64,000 nucleotides of DNA, taken from Flavobacterium succinicans LMG 10402. Its GTDB lineage: Bacteria; Bacteroidota; Bacteroidia; Flavobacteriales; Flavobacteriaceae. How positions within the stretch are numbered: position 1 is the first letter of the stretch; the number at the start of each line of letters is the position of its first letter. Positions 53,501 to 62,732 of this stretch are shown here, piece after piece. Under the pieces are notes generated by a model. It did not search any database and had not been told where the DNA came from. It saw only the letters and a program-made list of their open reading frames with translations. Position numbers and translations under genes: made by a program. The stretch is from NCBI RefSeq assembly GCF_000611675.1, contig NZ_JATV01000004.1, forward strand, positions 248,001 to 312,000. The letters run 5' to 3'.

Positions 53501-53989
53501 ATGAATGTAAAGCGGATTGCAATTGCAATAGGGGTTTCTATTTTTTTCATTGGGTGTCAGAGTAAAAAAATCGATGATACTAAGACGCCACTAGTAGAAA
53601 TAAAAACGACCATGATACAGGATACGATTCCCTACACTATAGCTCAAAATTATTTTGTAAAAAACACCGTTGAAGCTATCGAAAATCCCAAAATTGAAAC
53701 CGAAGCAGCCTTCAATTCCTATTTTGGCGCAGCTACTACAATGGGCAACAACGGCAAACCCACAGCGGTCGATTTTACCAAAGAATTCGCCATTGCGATA
53801 GTACTTCCGAAAACGGATAATGCCACAACCATTCAGCCCGTCGCTCTTAAAAAAGACGCAAATCATTCGCTAGTTTTTGAATATAAAGTAGTGGTAGGCG
53901 ATAAGCAATCCTATACGAGCCGTCCTTTTTTACTCGTGTTAGTCGATAAAAAATGGGAGGGTCAGGTACAGTTAAAAAAAGTAAAGTAA
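53501..53989 (+). CDS. Hypothetical lipoprotein
   Basis: A 162-residue protein; lipoprotein signal with Cys19 (VSIFFIGC). The mature part has a helical segment (IENPKIETEAAFNSYFGAA) followed by a beta-rich end (FAIAIVLPKTDN, SYTSRPFLLVLVDKKWEGQV). No family is recognised with confidence; there is a faint resemblance to PrcB-like protease-associated domains. It lies between the first amidohydrolase and a barrel gene on the same strand. Confidence 0.7.
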   Translation: MNVKRIAIAIGVSIFFIGCQSKKIDDTKTPLVEIKTTMIQDTIPYTIAQNYFVKNTVEAIENPKIETEAAFNSYFGAATTMGNNGKPTAVDFTKEFAIAIVLPKTDNATTIQPVALKKDANHSLVFEYKVVVGDKQSYTSRPFLLVLVDKKWEGQVQLKKVK

Positions 53990-54066
53990 AAATAGAAATC
54001 TAACATAGGACTTCAAATAGAAGACTGAATACCAACCAAAAAAGTAATTAACTTAAATTTAAAATA

Positions 54067-55320
54067 ATGAAAACCAACTTTAGTTTTATAATGGTTCTTT
54101 TATTGTTTTTTTCTGCGGGGCAGGCCCAAGAATTAACCAAAAAAGAAAAAAGAAAAGCCAAAAAAGAAGCACCACCCAAAAAAGGGTCCGTTTATTTCAC
54201 TCCGCTGCCAGTACTTAGTTCCAATCCTTCGTTTGGATTTATGTATGGTGTGGCTACTTCCACTAGTTGGTATATGGGAGACCCACCAACAACCAATATT
54301 TCCTCTTTATTTGCGGGGCTAACGTTAACTTCCAAAGGTCAAACCTTGATAACGGCAAAAGCTACTGCATTCTCTGAAGACAATAATTTTAAATTGGATT
54401 TGGATTGGCGGTATTTGAATAGTTCACAGGGTTCTTTTGGTTTAGGTTCTGGTCCTTCTTCCAATAAAGTAGCATCCAATGGGTTTGAGTACGACAACCA
54501 AGGTGCTTTTTCAGCGCCAATAGATGATGTGCAAATGTTGGAGTTCAAATGGTTTAGAGCCTATCAAACTTTAACTAAAAAAATAGCAAATGGAACCTAT
54601 GTTGGTATAGGGTATCATCTGGATATTTTAAGTAAGTTTAAAGACAATCTTTTAGATTTATCTGCTACACCTCCAGTAATCACAAGCTTTTATGCCTACA
54701 ATGAAAAATATGGTTTCTCGAATGATAAAAATACACTTTCTGGAATTTCATTGAATGGTATTTATGATACACGTGACAATATCAATTCGACGTACAAAGG
54801 AAGATATGCACAATTAACCTTTAGAGTGAATCCTACTTTTTTAGGCAGTGATAAAAATTCCACTTCGTTATGGTTGGAATACAGAGATTATTTTGACCTA
54901 ACGAAAGACCATAGAAATATGCTTGCTATTTGGACCTATGGAAGTTTTCAAACTTCTGGTAGTCTACCTTTTATGAATTTACCAGGTATTGGTTACGATC
55001 AATACAGCAGCTCTGGCCGAGGCTATACTCAAGGTCGAATAAGAGGACAAGGATTGTTTTATTCAGAAATTGAGTTTAGAAAAAAACTATTTGGTACCGA
55101 AAAAAATCCTGACCAATGGGGGATCGCCATTTTCGGAAACATCACTACAGCAACCAACAAAGATGCCGGTATAAAATTGTTTGATAACATTGACCCAGCG
55201 GGTGGCGCAGGCCTTCGCTTCATGGTAAATCCAAAATCAAGAACTACGCTTTGCTTGGATTATGCCGTTGGAAAATATACTTCGTCTGGCATTTATTTGG
55301 GGTTGAATGAATTCTTTTAA
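54067..55320 (+). CDS. BamA/TamA-like surface-antigen outer-membrane barrel
   Basis: A 417-residue protein. The signal peptide ends at GQAQ. A Lys-rich linker (KKEKRKAKKEAPPKKGS) is followed directly by a barrel with Omp85-type strands (GFMYGVATSTSW, NGIYDTRDNINSTYKGRYAQL, and RGYTQGRIRGQG, a possible variant of the VRGY-type loop) ending GIYLGLNEFF. There are no POTRA domains, so it is a short surface-antigen (D15) family member. Its role in the amidohydrolase cluster may be export or substrate passage. Confidence 0.82.
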   Translation: MKTNFSFIMVLLLFFSAGQAQELTKKEKRKAKKEAPPKKGSVYFTPLPVLSSNPSFGFMYGVATSTSWYMGDPPTTNISSLFAGLTLTSKGQTLITAKATAFSEDNNFKLDLDWRYLNSSQGSFGLGSGPSSNKVASNGFEYDNQGAFSAPIDDVQMLEFKWFRAYQTLTKKIANGTYVGIGYHLDILSKFKDNLLDLSATPPVITSFYAYNEKYGFSNDKNTLSGISLNGIYDTRDNINSTYKGRYAQLTFRVNPTFLGSDKNSTSLWLEYRDYFDLTKDHRNMLAIWTYGSFQTSGSLPFMNLPGIGYDQYSSSGRGYTQGRIRGQGLFYSEIEFRKKLFGTEKNPDQWGIAIFGNITTATNKDAGIKLFDNIDPAGGAGLRFMVNPKSRTTLCLDYAVGKYTSSGIYLGLNEFF

Positions 55321-55488
55321 AGAAGATCTAGGCGGCATAATAAACATTTAATTTTAAATAGAAGATAAGGAACCATTTAATGGCACTTGGAAGTGTCCAG
55401 AATTAGTAGAAGGTAAATCCTAGTTTTAATAAGAACAATAAATATTTAGTTTATGAAAAAGTAAATTGTAAGTTTTTTTGCTATAGCG

Positions 55489-57303
55489 ATGCTTTTGCTA
55501 GGTTGCAAAAATGAAGGAAAAAGTGATGCTGTGCCAGCGGATTCAAGTGCTGCAGTAGTGTATTACAATGGTGATATCATCACTATGGAAGGAAAGCAAC
55601 CTACTTACGCAGAAGCAGTAGTAGTAAAGGATGGCAAAATACTATTTGTAGGGACGGAAGCCGAAGCCATGAAACAAGCCGGCGAAGGTCATACGATGGG
55701 GGACTTGAAAGGAAAAACGATGTTACCGGCTTTCTTAGATGCGCACAGTCATTTTATCAATGTGGGTTTTACTGCGGCAGTTGCCAATATTTTGCCACCA
55801 CCTGATGGTCCAGGTGCAGATTTTAATTCTATTGTTAATACTTTGAACGACTATAAAAACACCGCAGATGGTACAACAATGATTAAAAAATTTGGTTGGA
55901 TTTTAGGTAACGGTTACGATGATTCTCAGTTGAAAGAAGGAGATCATCCAAAAGCTACTGATTTGGATAAAGTCAGTACGACCCAACCGGTTTTGATTAT
56001 TCATCAGTCAGGACATTTAGGGGTGCTGAACTCCTTTGCGATGAAAATGCTGGGCATCAACAAGAGCACCAAAGATCCTGCTGGTGGAAAATATCGTAGA
56101 GCTGCTGATGGTACACCCAATGGCGTACTAGAAGAAGGGGCTTTTTTCTCTGTATTATTTCCAATTTTAGGGAAAGGAGATGCAGAAGCCAATACTATGT
56201 TTATTGATAAAGCCTTGTTGGAGTATGCTAAAAATGGTTATTTGACTGCGCAAGAAGGTAGAGCTACGCTTGAGCAAGTGGCGCAGTTGGAGGCTGGTGC
56301 AAAAAGCAAGCAATTTTATTTGGATATAGTTTCTTATCCTGATGTGGCTTTGGGTGTTGAAGAAATTATGAAAAGCCCGTATTACAGCACCGCTCATCAA
56401 TATCAAAACAAGTACCGAATTGGTGGTGTAAAATTAACGCTAGACGGTTCGCCACAAGGTAAAACGGCTTGGCTTTCGCATCCTTACCATGTTCCGCCTG
56501 CAGGTGAAAAAGCAAGCTATAGAGGACAAGGCGTAATGACCAATCAACAGGCCAATGATTATGTAGCACTTGCTTTTAAAAACAAATGGCAACTGTTGTG
56601 TCATACCAATGGTGATGCAGCGATTGATCAATATTTAAAAGCGATTGATTTGGCTGAAAAAAAATACAATTATGACGATCACAGAACGGTACTAATCCAC
56701 GGTCAAACTTTGCGTAAAGATCAAATTCCAGCATTGGTTCGCCAAAAAGTAATCCCATCCTTATTCCCAATGCACACCTTTTATTGGGGAGATTGGCACG
56801 CCGAATCGGTGTTAGGACACCCAAGAGCCGATTATATTTCGCCAATGAGAGATGCTATTGATGCAGGACTTATCACTACTTCGCATCACGACGCACCGGT
56901 AACCTTCCCGAATTCAATGCGAGTGTTAGATGCAACGGTAAACCGTGTAACTAGAACTGGGAAAATTTTAGGACCAGATCAAAGAGTTACACCGTATGAA
57001 GGGCTAAAAACCTTGACCGAATGGGCTGCTATTCAATATTTTGAAGAAAAAACAAAAGGAACCTTAACGGCAGGGAAATTGGCGGATTTTGTGATATTGG
57101 ATAAAAATCCATTAAAAATAAAATCATTGGATATAAATAAAATTCAAATATTGGAATCCATTAAAGAGGGAAAAACAGTTTTTAAAAAGGATAAATGGGC
57201 AAAATATATTTTTACAATTACAAACGCTACTCTTGCAAAACTATATACGGCTAGGAGTAGCGTTTTTTTATGTTTTTATCTGAGGTGTCCTTTGCATCAA
57301 TAG
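55489..57303 (+). CDS. YtcJ-like amidohydrolase with damaged signal peptide and lost stop (possible pseudogene)
   Basis: Amidohydrolase related to 51675-53411: HxH H86/H88 (AFLDAHSHF), LLCHTNGDAAIDQ, TVLIHGQTL and TSHHDAPVTFP are intact, so the catalytic core looks sound. The annotated ATG leaves only five residues before the lipobox Cys (MLLLGC). The natural start is ATG at 55453, whose fourth codon is TAA (55462-55464); the rest of a normal lipoprotein signal (IVSFFAIAMLLLGC) continues in the same frame. At the 3' end the frame runs about 40 residues past the usual family end and through a terminator hairpin at 57222-57265. One nonsense change plus stop loss suggests recent inactivation, or sequencing error. 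Confidence 0.8.
   Translation: MLLLGCKNEGKSDAVPADSSAAVVYYNGDIITMEGKQPTYAEAVVVKDGKILFVGTEAEAMKQAGEGHTMGDLKGKTMLPAFLDAHSHFINVGFTAAVANILPPPDGPGADFNSIVNTLNDYKNTADGTTMIKKFGWILGNGYDDSQLKEGDHPKATDLDKVSTTQPVLIIHQSGHLGVLNSFAMKMLGINKSTKDPAGGKYRRAADGTPNGVLEEGAFFSVLFPILGKGDAEANTMFIDKALLEYAKNGYLTAQEGRATLEQVAQLEAGAKSKQFYLDIVSYPDVALGVEEIMKSPYYSTAHQYQNKYRIGGVKLTLDGSPQGKTAWLSHPYHVPPAGEKASYRGQGVMTNQQANDYVALAFKNKWQLLCHTNGDAAIDQYLKAIDLAEKKYNYDDHRTVLIHGQTLRKDQIPALVRQKVIPSLFPMHTFYWGDWHAESVLGHPRADYISPMRDAIDAGLITTSHHDAPVTFPNSMRVLDATVNRVTRTGKILGPDQRVTPYEGLKTLTEWAAIQYFEEKTKGTLTAGKLADFVILDKNPLKIKSLDINKIQILESIKEGKTVFKKDKWAKYIFTITNATLAKLYTARSSVFLCFYLRCPLHQ
57222..57269 (+). terminator. Intrinsic terminator inside the 3' end of the amidohydrolase frame
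   Basis: An 11-bp stem (AAACGCTACTC / GAGTAGCGTTT) and T run, a normal-looking terminator, yet it lies within the open frame ending at 57303. This indicates that the original stop codon was upstream of it. Confidence 0.88.
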
Positions 57304-57350
57304 AAGGTTTATTACTTATTTTTGTTGCTCCTGAAATTAAAATGGCTATA

Positions 57351-58151
57351 ATGACACAAATTAGTATTCTTGGTTGCGGTTGGCTCGGTTTGCCTTTGGC
57401 GAAAGCCTTATTAAATAATGGTTTTTCGGTGAAAGGTTCGACAACCTCTGCTTCAAAACTAGGCGATTTAGAAACGCTAGGCGTATTTCCGTTTTTGATG
57501 GCATTGCAACCTAACGCCATTGAAGGCGATAGCACCTCGTTTCTAGAAGGCAGCGAAATTTTGATTATAGATATTCCACCCAAATTGAGAAGCAACAATA
57601 GCGAGGATTTTGTGGGTAAAATGCAAACCTTGATTCCGTTTATCGAACAGTCCGATGTTCAAAAAGTACTGTTTGTAAGCTCAACTTCGGTCTACGGTGA
57701 AGATAATGATTTGGTTACCGAAACGACACCTTTGAACCCCGATAGTGAAGGTGGACGTCAATTGGTCATCGTAGAAGACTTGTTGCAAAAGAATACACAT
57801 TTTCAAACCACAATCCTTCGTTTTGGGGGACTCGTAGGACCCGACCGCAATCCGGTTCGGTTTTTGGCAGGCAAAGAAAATTTACCCAATGCCAAAGCGC
57901 CTATTAATTTCATTCACCAAACGGATTGTATCGGAATCATTCAAAAAATTATAGCATTTGATTGTTGGAACGAAACCTTCAATGCCGTGTCGCCGTATCA
58001 TCCCACTCGCGAAAACTATTATCAACAAAAAGCTCGCGAATGGCAGTTGGCAGCACCTACCTTTGACCCAACTTCTTTGGGAACCGGAAAAAGGATTAGT
58101 AGTGATAAACTACAATCGATTTTAAACTATACTTTTGTAGAAACTCCGTAA
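57351..58151 (+). CDS. NAD(P)-binding SDR/epimerase-like protein (YeeZ-type)
   Basis: About 267 residues from the ATG at 57351. An earlier ATG at 57342 is possible, and the frame's first ATG at 57270 is unlikely because it overlaps the preceding terminator. Rossmann motif ISILGCGWLGLPLA near the start, FVSSTSVYGEDN as the SDR Ser/Tyr region, and ILRFGGLVGPDRNPVRFLAG follow. It belongs to the atypical extended SDRs related to YeeZ. Substrate unknown. First gene of a tight three-gene run. Confidence 0.85.
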   Translation: MTQISILGCGWLGLPLAKALLNNGFSVKGSTTSASKLGDLETLGVFPFLMALQPNAIEGDSTSFLEGSEILIIDIPPKLRSNNSEDFVGKMQTLIPFIEQSDVQKVLFVSSTSVYGEDNDLVTETTPLNPDSEGGRQLVIVEDLLQKNTHFQTTILRFGGLVGPDRNPVRFLAGKENLPNAKAPINFIHQTDCIGIIQKIIAFDCWNETFNAVSPYHPTRENYYQQKAREWQLAAPTFDPTSLGTGKRISSDKLQSILNYTFVETP

Positions 58152-58155
58152 TCTT

Positions 58156-59097
58156 TTGAGAACAAAAATTAAAAATGCAGTAACAGCTCCACTTACTACC
58201 TTGGGATTGCCTATGTTGGCCTTAGCTTGGGTGAGTATCGCTTGGGGCACGACTTGGTTGGCCTCCAAAGAAGGCGTAAAACATATGCCAGCACTTCAGT
58301 TGGCCGCCATTCGTCAGTTTTTGGGTGGTGCTTTGTATGTGGGCTTCTTTTTAGTTAAAAAAACACCTTGGCCCAAAGGCAAACAATGGAAATCCATTTT
58401 GATTTTGAGTATGCTTAATTTTGCGCTGAGCAACGGACTAAGTACGTGGGGTGTGAAATTCATTCCGAGTGGTTTGGGTGCGATTATTGGCGCAATGGTG
58501 CCCATTTGGATTGCGATGATTAGCTTTTTCAATGGAGAACGCATCACCCGATTGGCTGTTTTTGGAATTGTCATTGCCTTTGCGGGCGTATGCGTTATTT
58601 TCTATGAACATTTGGCCGATTTCATCCGACCCGATTTTCAATTTGGGATTGTACTTTCTGTGGCAGCCACCATTACTTGGGCTTTTGGTACCTTGTACAC
58701 CAAGAAAAAAGCCGCTAGTTTTAATCCCTATTTTAGTTTAGGATTACAAATGTTGATTTCTAGCGTATGTCTTTTTGCTTTCACTGGAGCTACTGGCACG
58801 AATATTCCGCTGACGCAAATTCCTGCTGCTTCTTGGTGGGCCATTGCGTATTTGGTAGGTATTGGTTCGGTGTTGACTTTTATTGCTTTCATTTATGCCT
58901 TACAACATTTACCCACCGAATTGAGCAGCGTCTATGCTTATATCAATCCTATTGTGGCGGTGCTTTTAGGGGCTTTTTTGTTTGACGAAATTCTCACCGC
59001 GGCCATCATTATTGGCGGTACGGTTACTTTAACTGGTTTGTATATTATTAATTTTGCTATGCAACGCCATCGAAAACGAATACTAATCCAAAACTAA
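58156..59097 (+). CDS. EamA/DMT-family exporter
   Basis: A 313-residue protein with ten membrane helices in two EamA repeats (LAWVSIAWGTTWLASKEGV; and ITWAFGTLYTKKKAASFNPY in the second). It starts at TTG 4 bp after the preceding stop; the first in-frame ATG (58213) would remove the cytoplasmic N-terminus and begin just inside helix 1. DMT proteins export amino acids, nucleosides or other metabolites. Spacing implies co-transcription with its neighbours. Confidence 0.9.
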   Translation: MRTKIKNAVTAPLTTLGLPMLALAWVSIAWGTTWLASKEGVKHMPALQLAAIRQFLGGALYVGFFLVKKTPWPKGKQWKSILILSMLNFALSNGLSTWGVKFIPSGLGAIIGAMVPIWIAMISFFNGERITRLAVFGIVIAFAGVCVIFYEHLADFIRPDFQFGIVLSVAATITWAFGTLYTKKKAASFNPYFSLGLQMLISSVCLFAFTGATGTNIPLTQIPAASWWAIAYLVGIGSVLTFIAFIYALQHLPTELSSVYAYINPIVAVLLGAFLFDEILTAAIIIGGTVTLTGLYIINFAMQRHRKRILIQN

Positions 59098-59103
59098 AAT
59101 AAT

Positions 59104-61050
59104 ATGAAGTTCAATGCATTTATTTTAATTCCGACGTTTCTAGGCTTGACTTTAGTGCAAGCACAGCAAAAAAACACAGGTATTTTGCCTAACGAAAATT
59201 TGATTACCGAGAACATTGCTGCCATTCCCAAAGAGTTGGCCGTTCAGGTAAAAAAATACTCCGAGGCTCGTGGCGCCTCTTTGGCAGAAATTCATCCCGT
59301 AAAAAACGATATTATCATTACGACTCGTTTTGGTTCTACAGCACAATTGCATCGCGTGGTGCAACCTTTGGGGGCGAGAACCCAAATCACTTTTTTCGAC
59401 GAACCTGTTAGTGGCGTGAGCTACGAACCTACCAAAGGCGAGTATCTGATTTATTCCAAAGATGTGGGCGGTAATGAGTTTGGGCAATTGTACCAATTAG
59501 ACCTCAAAACCCTGCAATCGACTTTATTGACCGATGGCGGCCGTTCACAAAACGGAGGCATTACTTGGAGAGCCGATGGAAAAGGGTTTTATTTCTCCTC
59601 AACCAAGCGCAACGGCGGAGACCGTGATATTTATTATATGGACCCCAAAAATCCTTCAGCAGCCAAAATGGTGCTGCAAGTAAAAGGTGGCGGTTGGGGT
59701 ATTTTGGATATTTCTAAAGACAATTCACAACTGTTGATTGGCGAATACATTTCGGCCAATGAATCTCATATTTGGTCTTTGGATGTCGCTTCTGGCAAAT
59801 TATCCGAAGTAACCGACAGAGCCAGCAAAGGCGTGATTCAAGGTGGTGCCAAATTTGGAAATTCGACCAACGAAATTTGGTTTTTAACCGATAAAGACAA
59901 CGAATTTGAGCGTTTGGCTGTTTTGGATGTGAAGACCAAAAAAGTGAACTATTTGACCTCCAAAATCAATTGGAATGTAGAAAGTTTTTCTTTTTCGGAA
60001 GACAAAAAACAACTGGTGTTTATCACCAATGAAGCGGGTCGCAACAAAATGTATTTGATGACTACCAAAGACCAATCCTATAGCGAAGTCAAAAATATTC
60101 CAACCGGATTGATTGGCGGAGCGGAGTTTACTAAGGACAATCAAAGCTTGTTCTTTACGCAATCGACAGCTCAAACGGCTTCGGATGTATACCGTCTTTC
60201 ACTAAAAAATGGCAAAATCGAGCAATGGACCGCAAGCGAATTGGGCGAAATGCAAGCGTCTGATATGGCGTTGCCAAAGTTTATCGAATGGAAAAGTTTT
60301 GATGGCTTGGGTATTTCAGGATTTTATTATCCAGCGGCTTCAAAATTCACCGGAAAAAGACCTGTGCTGATTCAGATTCACGGTGGGCCAGAAGCACAAT
60401 CGCAAGCATCTTTCTTGGGCGCAAGCAATTTTTACACCAACGAAATGGGCGTGGCGATGATTTTCCCGAACGTGCGAGGTTCTGCGGGTTTTGGTAAAAC
60501 CTATTTGGCCAAAGACAACGGAATGTTACGCGAGGATTCTGTAAAAGACATCGGGGCGCTTTTGGATTGGATTGCCCAACAACCCGAACTCGACAAAGAC
60601 CGCATTATGATTATGGGCGGAAGTTATGGCGGTTATATGACCTTGGCCACGGCCTTTCACTATGCCGACAAAATCCGATGCTCGGTAGATATTGTGGGGA
60701 TTTCCAACTTCAATACCTTCCTCAAAAACACCGAGGAATACCGTCGCGACCTCCGAAGAGTAGAATATGGCGATGAACGCATCCCAGAAATGGCCGCTTT
60801 TTTTGATAAAATGGCGCCTTTAAACAATACCGATAAAATCAAAAAACCGTTATTCATCATTCAGGGCACCAACGACCCTCGCGTTCCCGTGACCGAAGCC
60901 CTTCAAATGCGCGACAAACTCAAAGCACAAGACAACACGGTTTGGTACCTCGAGGCCAAAGACGAAGGTCACGGCTTCAAGAAAAAAGCCAACGTCGATT
61001 ACCAAAGACTAGCCGTCATCCGATTTATGCAAGAGTATCTTTTAAAATAA
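59104..61050 (+). CDS. S9-family prolyl oligopeptidase-type serine peptidase
   Basis: A 648-residue exported peptidase. The signal peptide ends at VQAQ (about 21). An N-terminal beta-propeller (about 60-390, blades such as GGITWRADGKGFYFSSTKRN) covers an alpha/beta-hydrolase domain with catalytic S507 (GGSYGGYM), D591 (GTNDPRVP) and H623 (DEGHGF). Likely a periplasmic acylaminoacyl- or dipeptidyl-peptidase feeding peptide uptake. It follows the exporter gene by 6 bp and ends at a terminator. Confidence 0.94.
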   Translation: MKFNAFILIPTFLGLTLVQAQQKNTGILPNENLITENIAAIPKELAVQVKKYSEARGASLAEIHPVKNDIIITTRFGSTAQLHRVVQPLGARTQITFFDEPVSGVSYEPTKGEYLIYSKDVGGNEFGQLYQLDLKTLQSTLLTDGGRSQNGGITWRADGKGFYFSSTKRNGGDRDIYYMDPKNPSAAKMVLQVKGGGWGILDISKDNSQLLIGEYISANESHIWSLDVASGKLSEVTDRASKGVIQGGAKFGNSTNEIWFLTDKDNEFERLAVLDVKTKKVNYLTSKINWNVESFSFSEDKKQLVFITNEAGRNKMYLMTTKDQSYSEVKNIPTGLIGGAEFTKDNQSLFFTQSTAQTASDVYRLSLKNGKIEQWTASELGEMQASDMALPKFIEWKSFDGLGISGFYYPAASKFTGKRPVLIQIHGGPEAQSQASFLGASNFYTNEMGVAMIFPNVRGSAGFGKTYLAKDNGMLREDSVKDIGALLDWIAQQPELDKDRIMIMGGSYGGYMTLATAFHYADKIRCSVDIVGISNFNTFLKNTEEYRRDLRRVEYGDERIPEMAAFFDKMAPLNNTDKIKKPLFIIQGTNDPRVPVTEALQMRDKLKAQDNTVWYLEAKDEGHGFKKKANVDYQRLAVIRFMQEYLLK

Positions 61051-61056
61051 TCCCAC

Positions 61057-61086
61057 AAAACCCATTCCCTGCGAGTGGGTTTTTTG
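61057..61086 (+). terminator. Intrinsic terminator of the S9 peptidase run
   Basis: An 11-bp stem (AAAACCCATTC / GAGTGGGTTTT, one G-U pair) and a T run six bases after the stop. Confidence 0.88.
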
Positions 61087-61153
61087 TTAGGAGAAGGTAA
61101 CGTTAAAAGATAGTCTCTTCATGAGGAGCACCCGATACCTGCCCACCACACGA

Positions 61154-61222
61154 GTCGTCCCGCTGTACGCTATATCTTGCTCGGCGAACCCCGCCAAGCA
61201 AGGATGCCGCTCCCATCTGGGC
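61154..61222 (+). repeat. Intergenic hairpin repeat family 1, copy E
   Basis: Left flank CCCGCTGTACGCTATATC, 11-bp stem CTTGCTCGGCG / CGCCAAGCAAG (one mismatch) with loop AACCC, right flank GGATGCCGCTCCCATCTGGG. Confidence 0.9.
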
Positions 61223-61517
61223 TAGGCTAGAGCGTTTGGTTTTCATCAGCTGAGGAGTACTAATGGTAAACTTCTTTTTTAAATGATTTCCCAGTTGTTT
61301 TCCTATAAGGTCAAAAAAATACCTAGCAGGATAGTTTTCAAGAATTTAATTTAGGTGAATTGGTACAAAATTGTACAGTTTTTCTTCTTTTATTTATTTA
61401 CATATTCACTTATAATTCCTACTTTTAGAAAGTGTTTTTAATCCAATACCAAATGTTAATTTAAGAGGATATAACTTAAAAAAAACAATTAATTACTGTA
61501 TTGTAATTCAATAATTT

Positions 61518-62030
61518 ATGAAAAGAACAATGCTTTTAGCCTTCTTGATGATTTCGATTGCTGGAATGTCACAACAACTTAACTATGGTAGTGGTGGTAC
61601 CGTATTTACTTCTGAAAACAAAAAATTAACTTCTGATGAGGTTAGACAATTACTAGCCAAAAACAATGAAGCTTTATCAGAATACAACGCTGGGCGCAAT
61701 AAAAAAACATGGGGAAATGTTTTGTTTTATGGTGGTTTAGGATTGGTAACAGTTAATCTTGCAACTGCAATGACTACTGATAACACTACTTCGACTTATA
61801 ATCCTGGGGATTATTCGCCAAACATTAAATCTGAACGTTCTAATTTAACTGCGGCTATCATTGGCGGTGCGATGATTGTAGCTTCAATCCCTATTAAAAT
61901 TGGTTATCCAAAAAGAATCAAAAAAGCATTGGGCTTACACAACAATGGTACGGCGAGTACTTATGAAACGCAACCGACCACAACATTAGTAGCAAGCGCT
62001 AACCAAATTGGGGTAAAAATCACTTTTTAA
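61518..62030 (+). CDS. Hypothetical exported/membrane protein
   Basis: A 170-residue protein. The signal peptide ends near MSQQ (about 20). A conserved-looking stretch (TSENKKLTSDEVRQLLAKNNEAL) precedes two hydrophobic segments (about 77-92 and 120-136), the second followed by KIGYPKRIKKALGLHN. The arrangement, with two helices bracketing a polar loop, is common among uncharacterised Flavobacterium proteins. Function unknown. Confidence 0.65.
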   Translation: MKRTMLLAFLMISIAGMSQQLNYGSGGTVFTSENKKLTSDEVRQLLAKNNEALSEYNAGRNKKTWGNVLFYGGLGLVTVNLATAMTTDNTTSTYNPGDYSPNIKSERSNLTAAIIGGAMIVASIPIKIGYPKRIKKALGLHNNGTASTYETQPTTTLVASANQIGVKITF

Positions 62031-62056
62031 TTGAGTGTATTTTTTTGAATTGTTTT

Positions 62057-62083
62057 CCTGCAAGGTTTTCAAAACCTTGTAGG
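62057..62083. repeat. Family 2 palindrome, copy 4
   Basis: CCTGCAAGGTTTT and AAAACCTTGTAGG arms with a single-base loop; one G-U-type mismatch. Similar units lie in the 47-kb gap. Confidence 0.8.
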
Positions 62084-62233
62084 TCTTCTTGGGAATGCCT
62101 AATGCCAGATTAATTGTTTGTAATCAATGCTTATTTCAATTCCAACAATTAAAACCAATTTATTACATCTCATCTTGTAACGAAATAGTAATTCTGTACT
62201 CAAACAGAGTAACTAAATTTTAAATATAAAAAG

Positions 62234-62539
62234 ATGCTTTTAACAACCACAAATTCTGTAGAAGATTATAAAATTATGGAGTACAAGGGTATTGTCTCAG
62301 GAACTGCCGTAAATGTCCAAAAAATGACTATGACTTTTAATATGCAAAAATATTACGATGGAGTAAGTCAGAGTATTGCAGAGGTAAAAGAGCAGGCGTT
62401 GGAACAACTTAGGCAAAATGCTGAAAAAATGAACGCGAATGCTGTAGTAGGAATACTTGTGGATATTGAAGTAAAAAGCAGTGAGTACTTAATTGCTGTT
62501 ACCGTAACTGGAACTGCGGTTAGTATTGTTAAGCGGTAA
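62234..62539 (+). CDS. YbjQ-family (DUF74-like) small protein
   Basis: A 101-residue protein: MEYKGIVSGTAVNVQK, then ALEQLRQNAEKMNANAVVGI and a closing VTVTGTAVSIVK strand, matching the YbjQ/heavy-metal-binding fold that assembles as a pentamer. Biochemical role unknown. It stands alone, 200 bp from either neighbour. Confidence 0.85.
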   Translation: MLLTTTNSVEDYKIMEYKGIVSGTAVNVQKMTMTFNMQKYYDGVSQSIAEVKEQALEQLRQNAEKMNANAVVGILVDIEVKSSEYLIAVTVTGTAVSIVKR

Positions 62540-62732
62540 ATGATTTTATTCCCTTTGGTGTTAGCTTAAGTTTTGCCTAGTGGGTAATCATTACCATTTT
62601 TCTATTATTTGTCTATTTCATTACAGGTAGTGAAATTTAAAATTCTTATGTTTACTTTTTGGTTTAAAATACTACGTTGTACAATCAAATCAATTCTTGA
62701 GGTAGTAAGCCAATCAATTTTAAGAAGACAAG

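Larger units (their letters stand above)
61051..61517. other. Intergenic region with terminator and repeat copy E
   Basis: A 467-bp gap. After the S9 terminator comes family 1 copy E (61154-61222), and then about 290 bp of AT-rich sequence before the small membrane-associated protein gene. No coding frame is supported. Confidence 0.6.

Noticed and set aside
57270..57341. Extended N-terminus of the SDR-like protein from ATG 57270
   Set aside because: The extra residues are hydrophobic read-through of the T run after a terminator and precede the Rossmann motif by an atypical distance; ATG 57351 fits the family.
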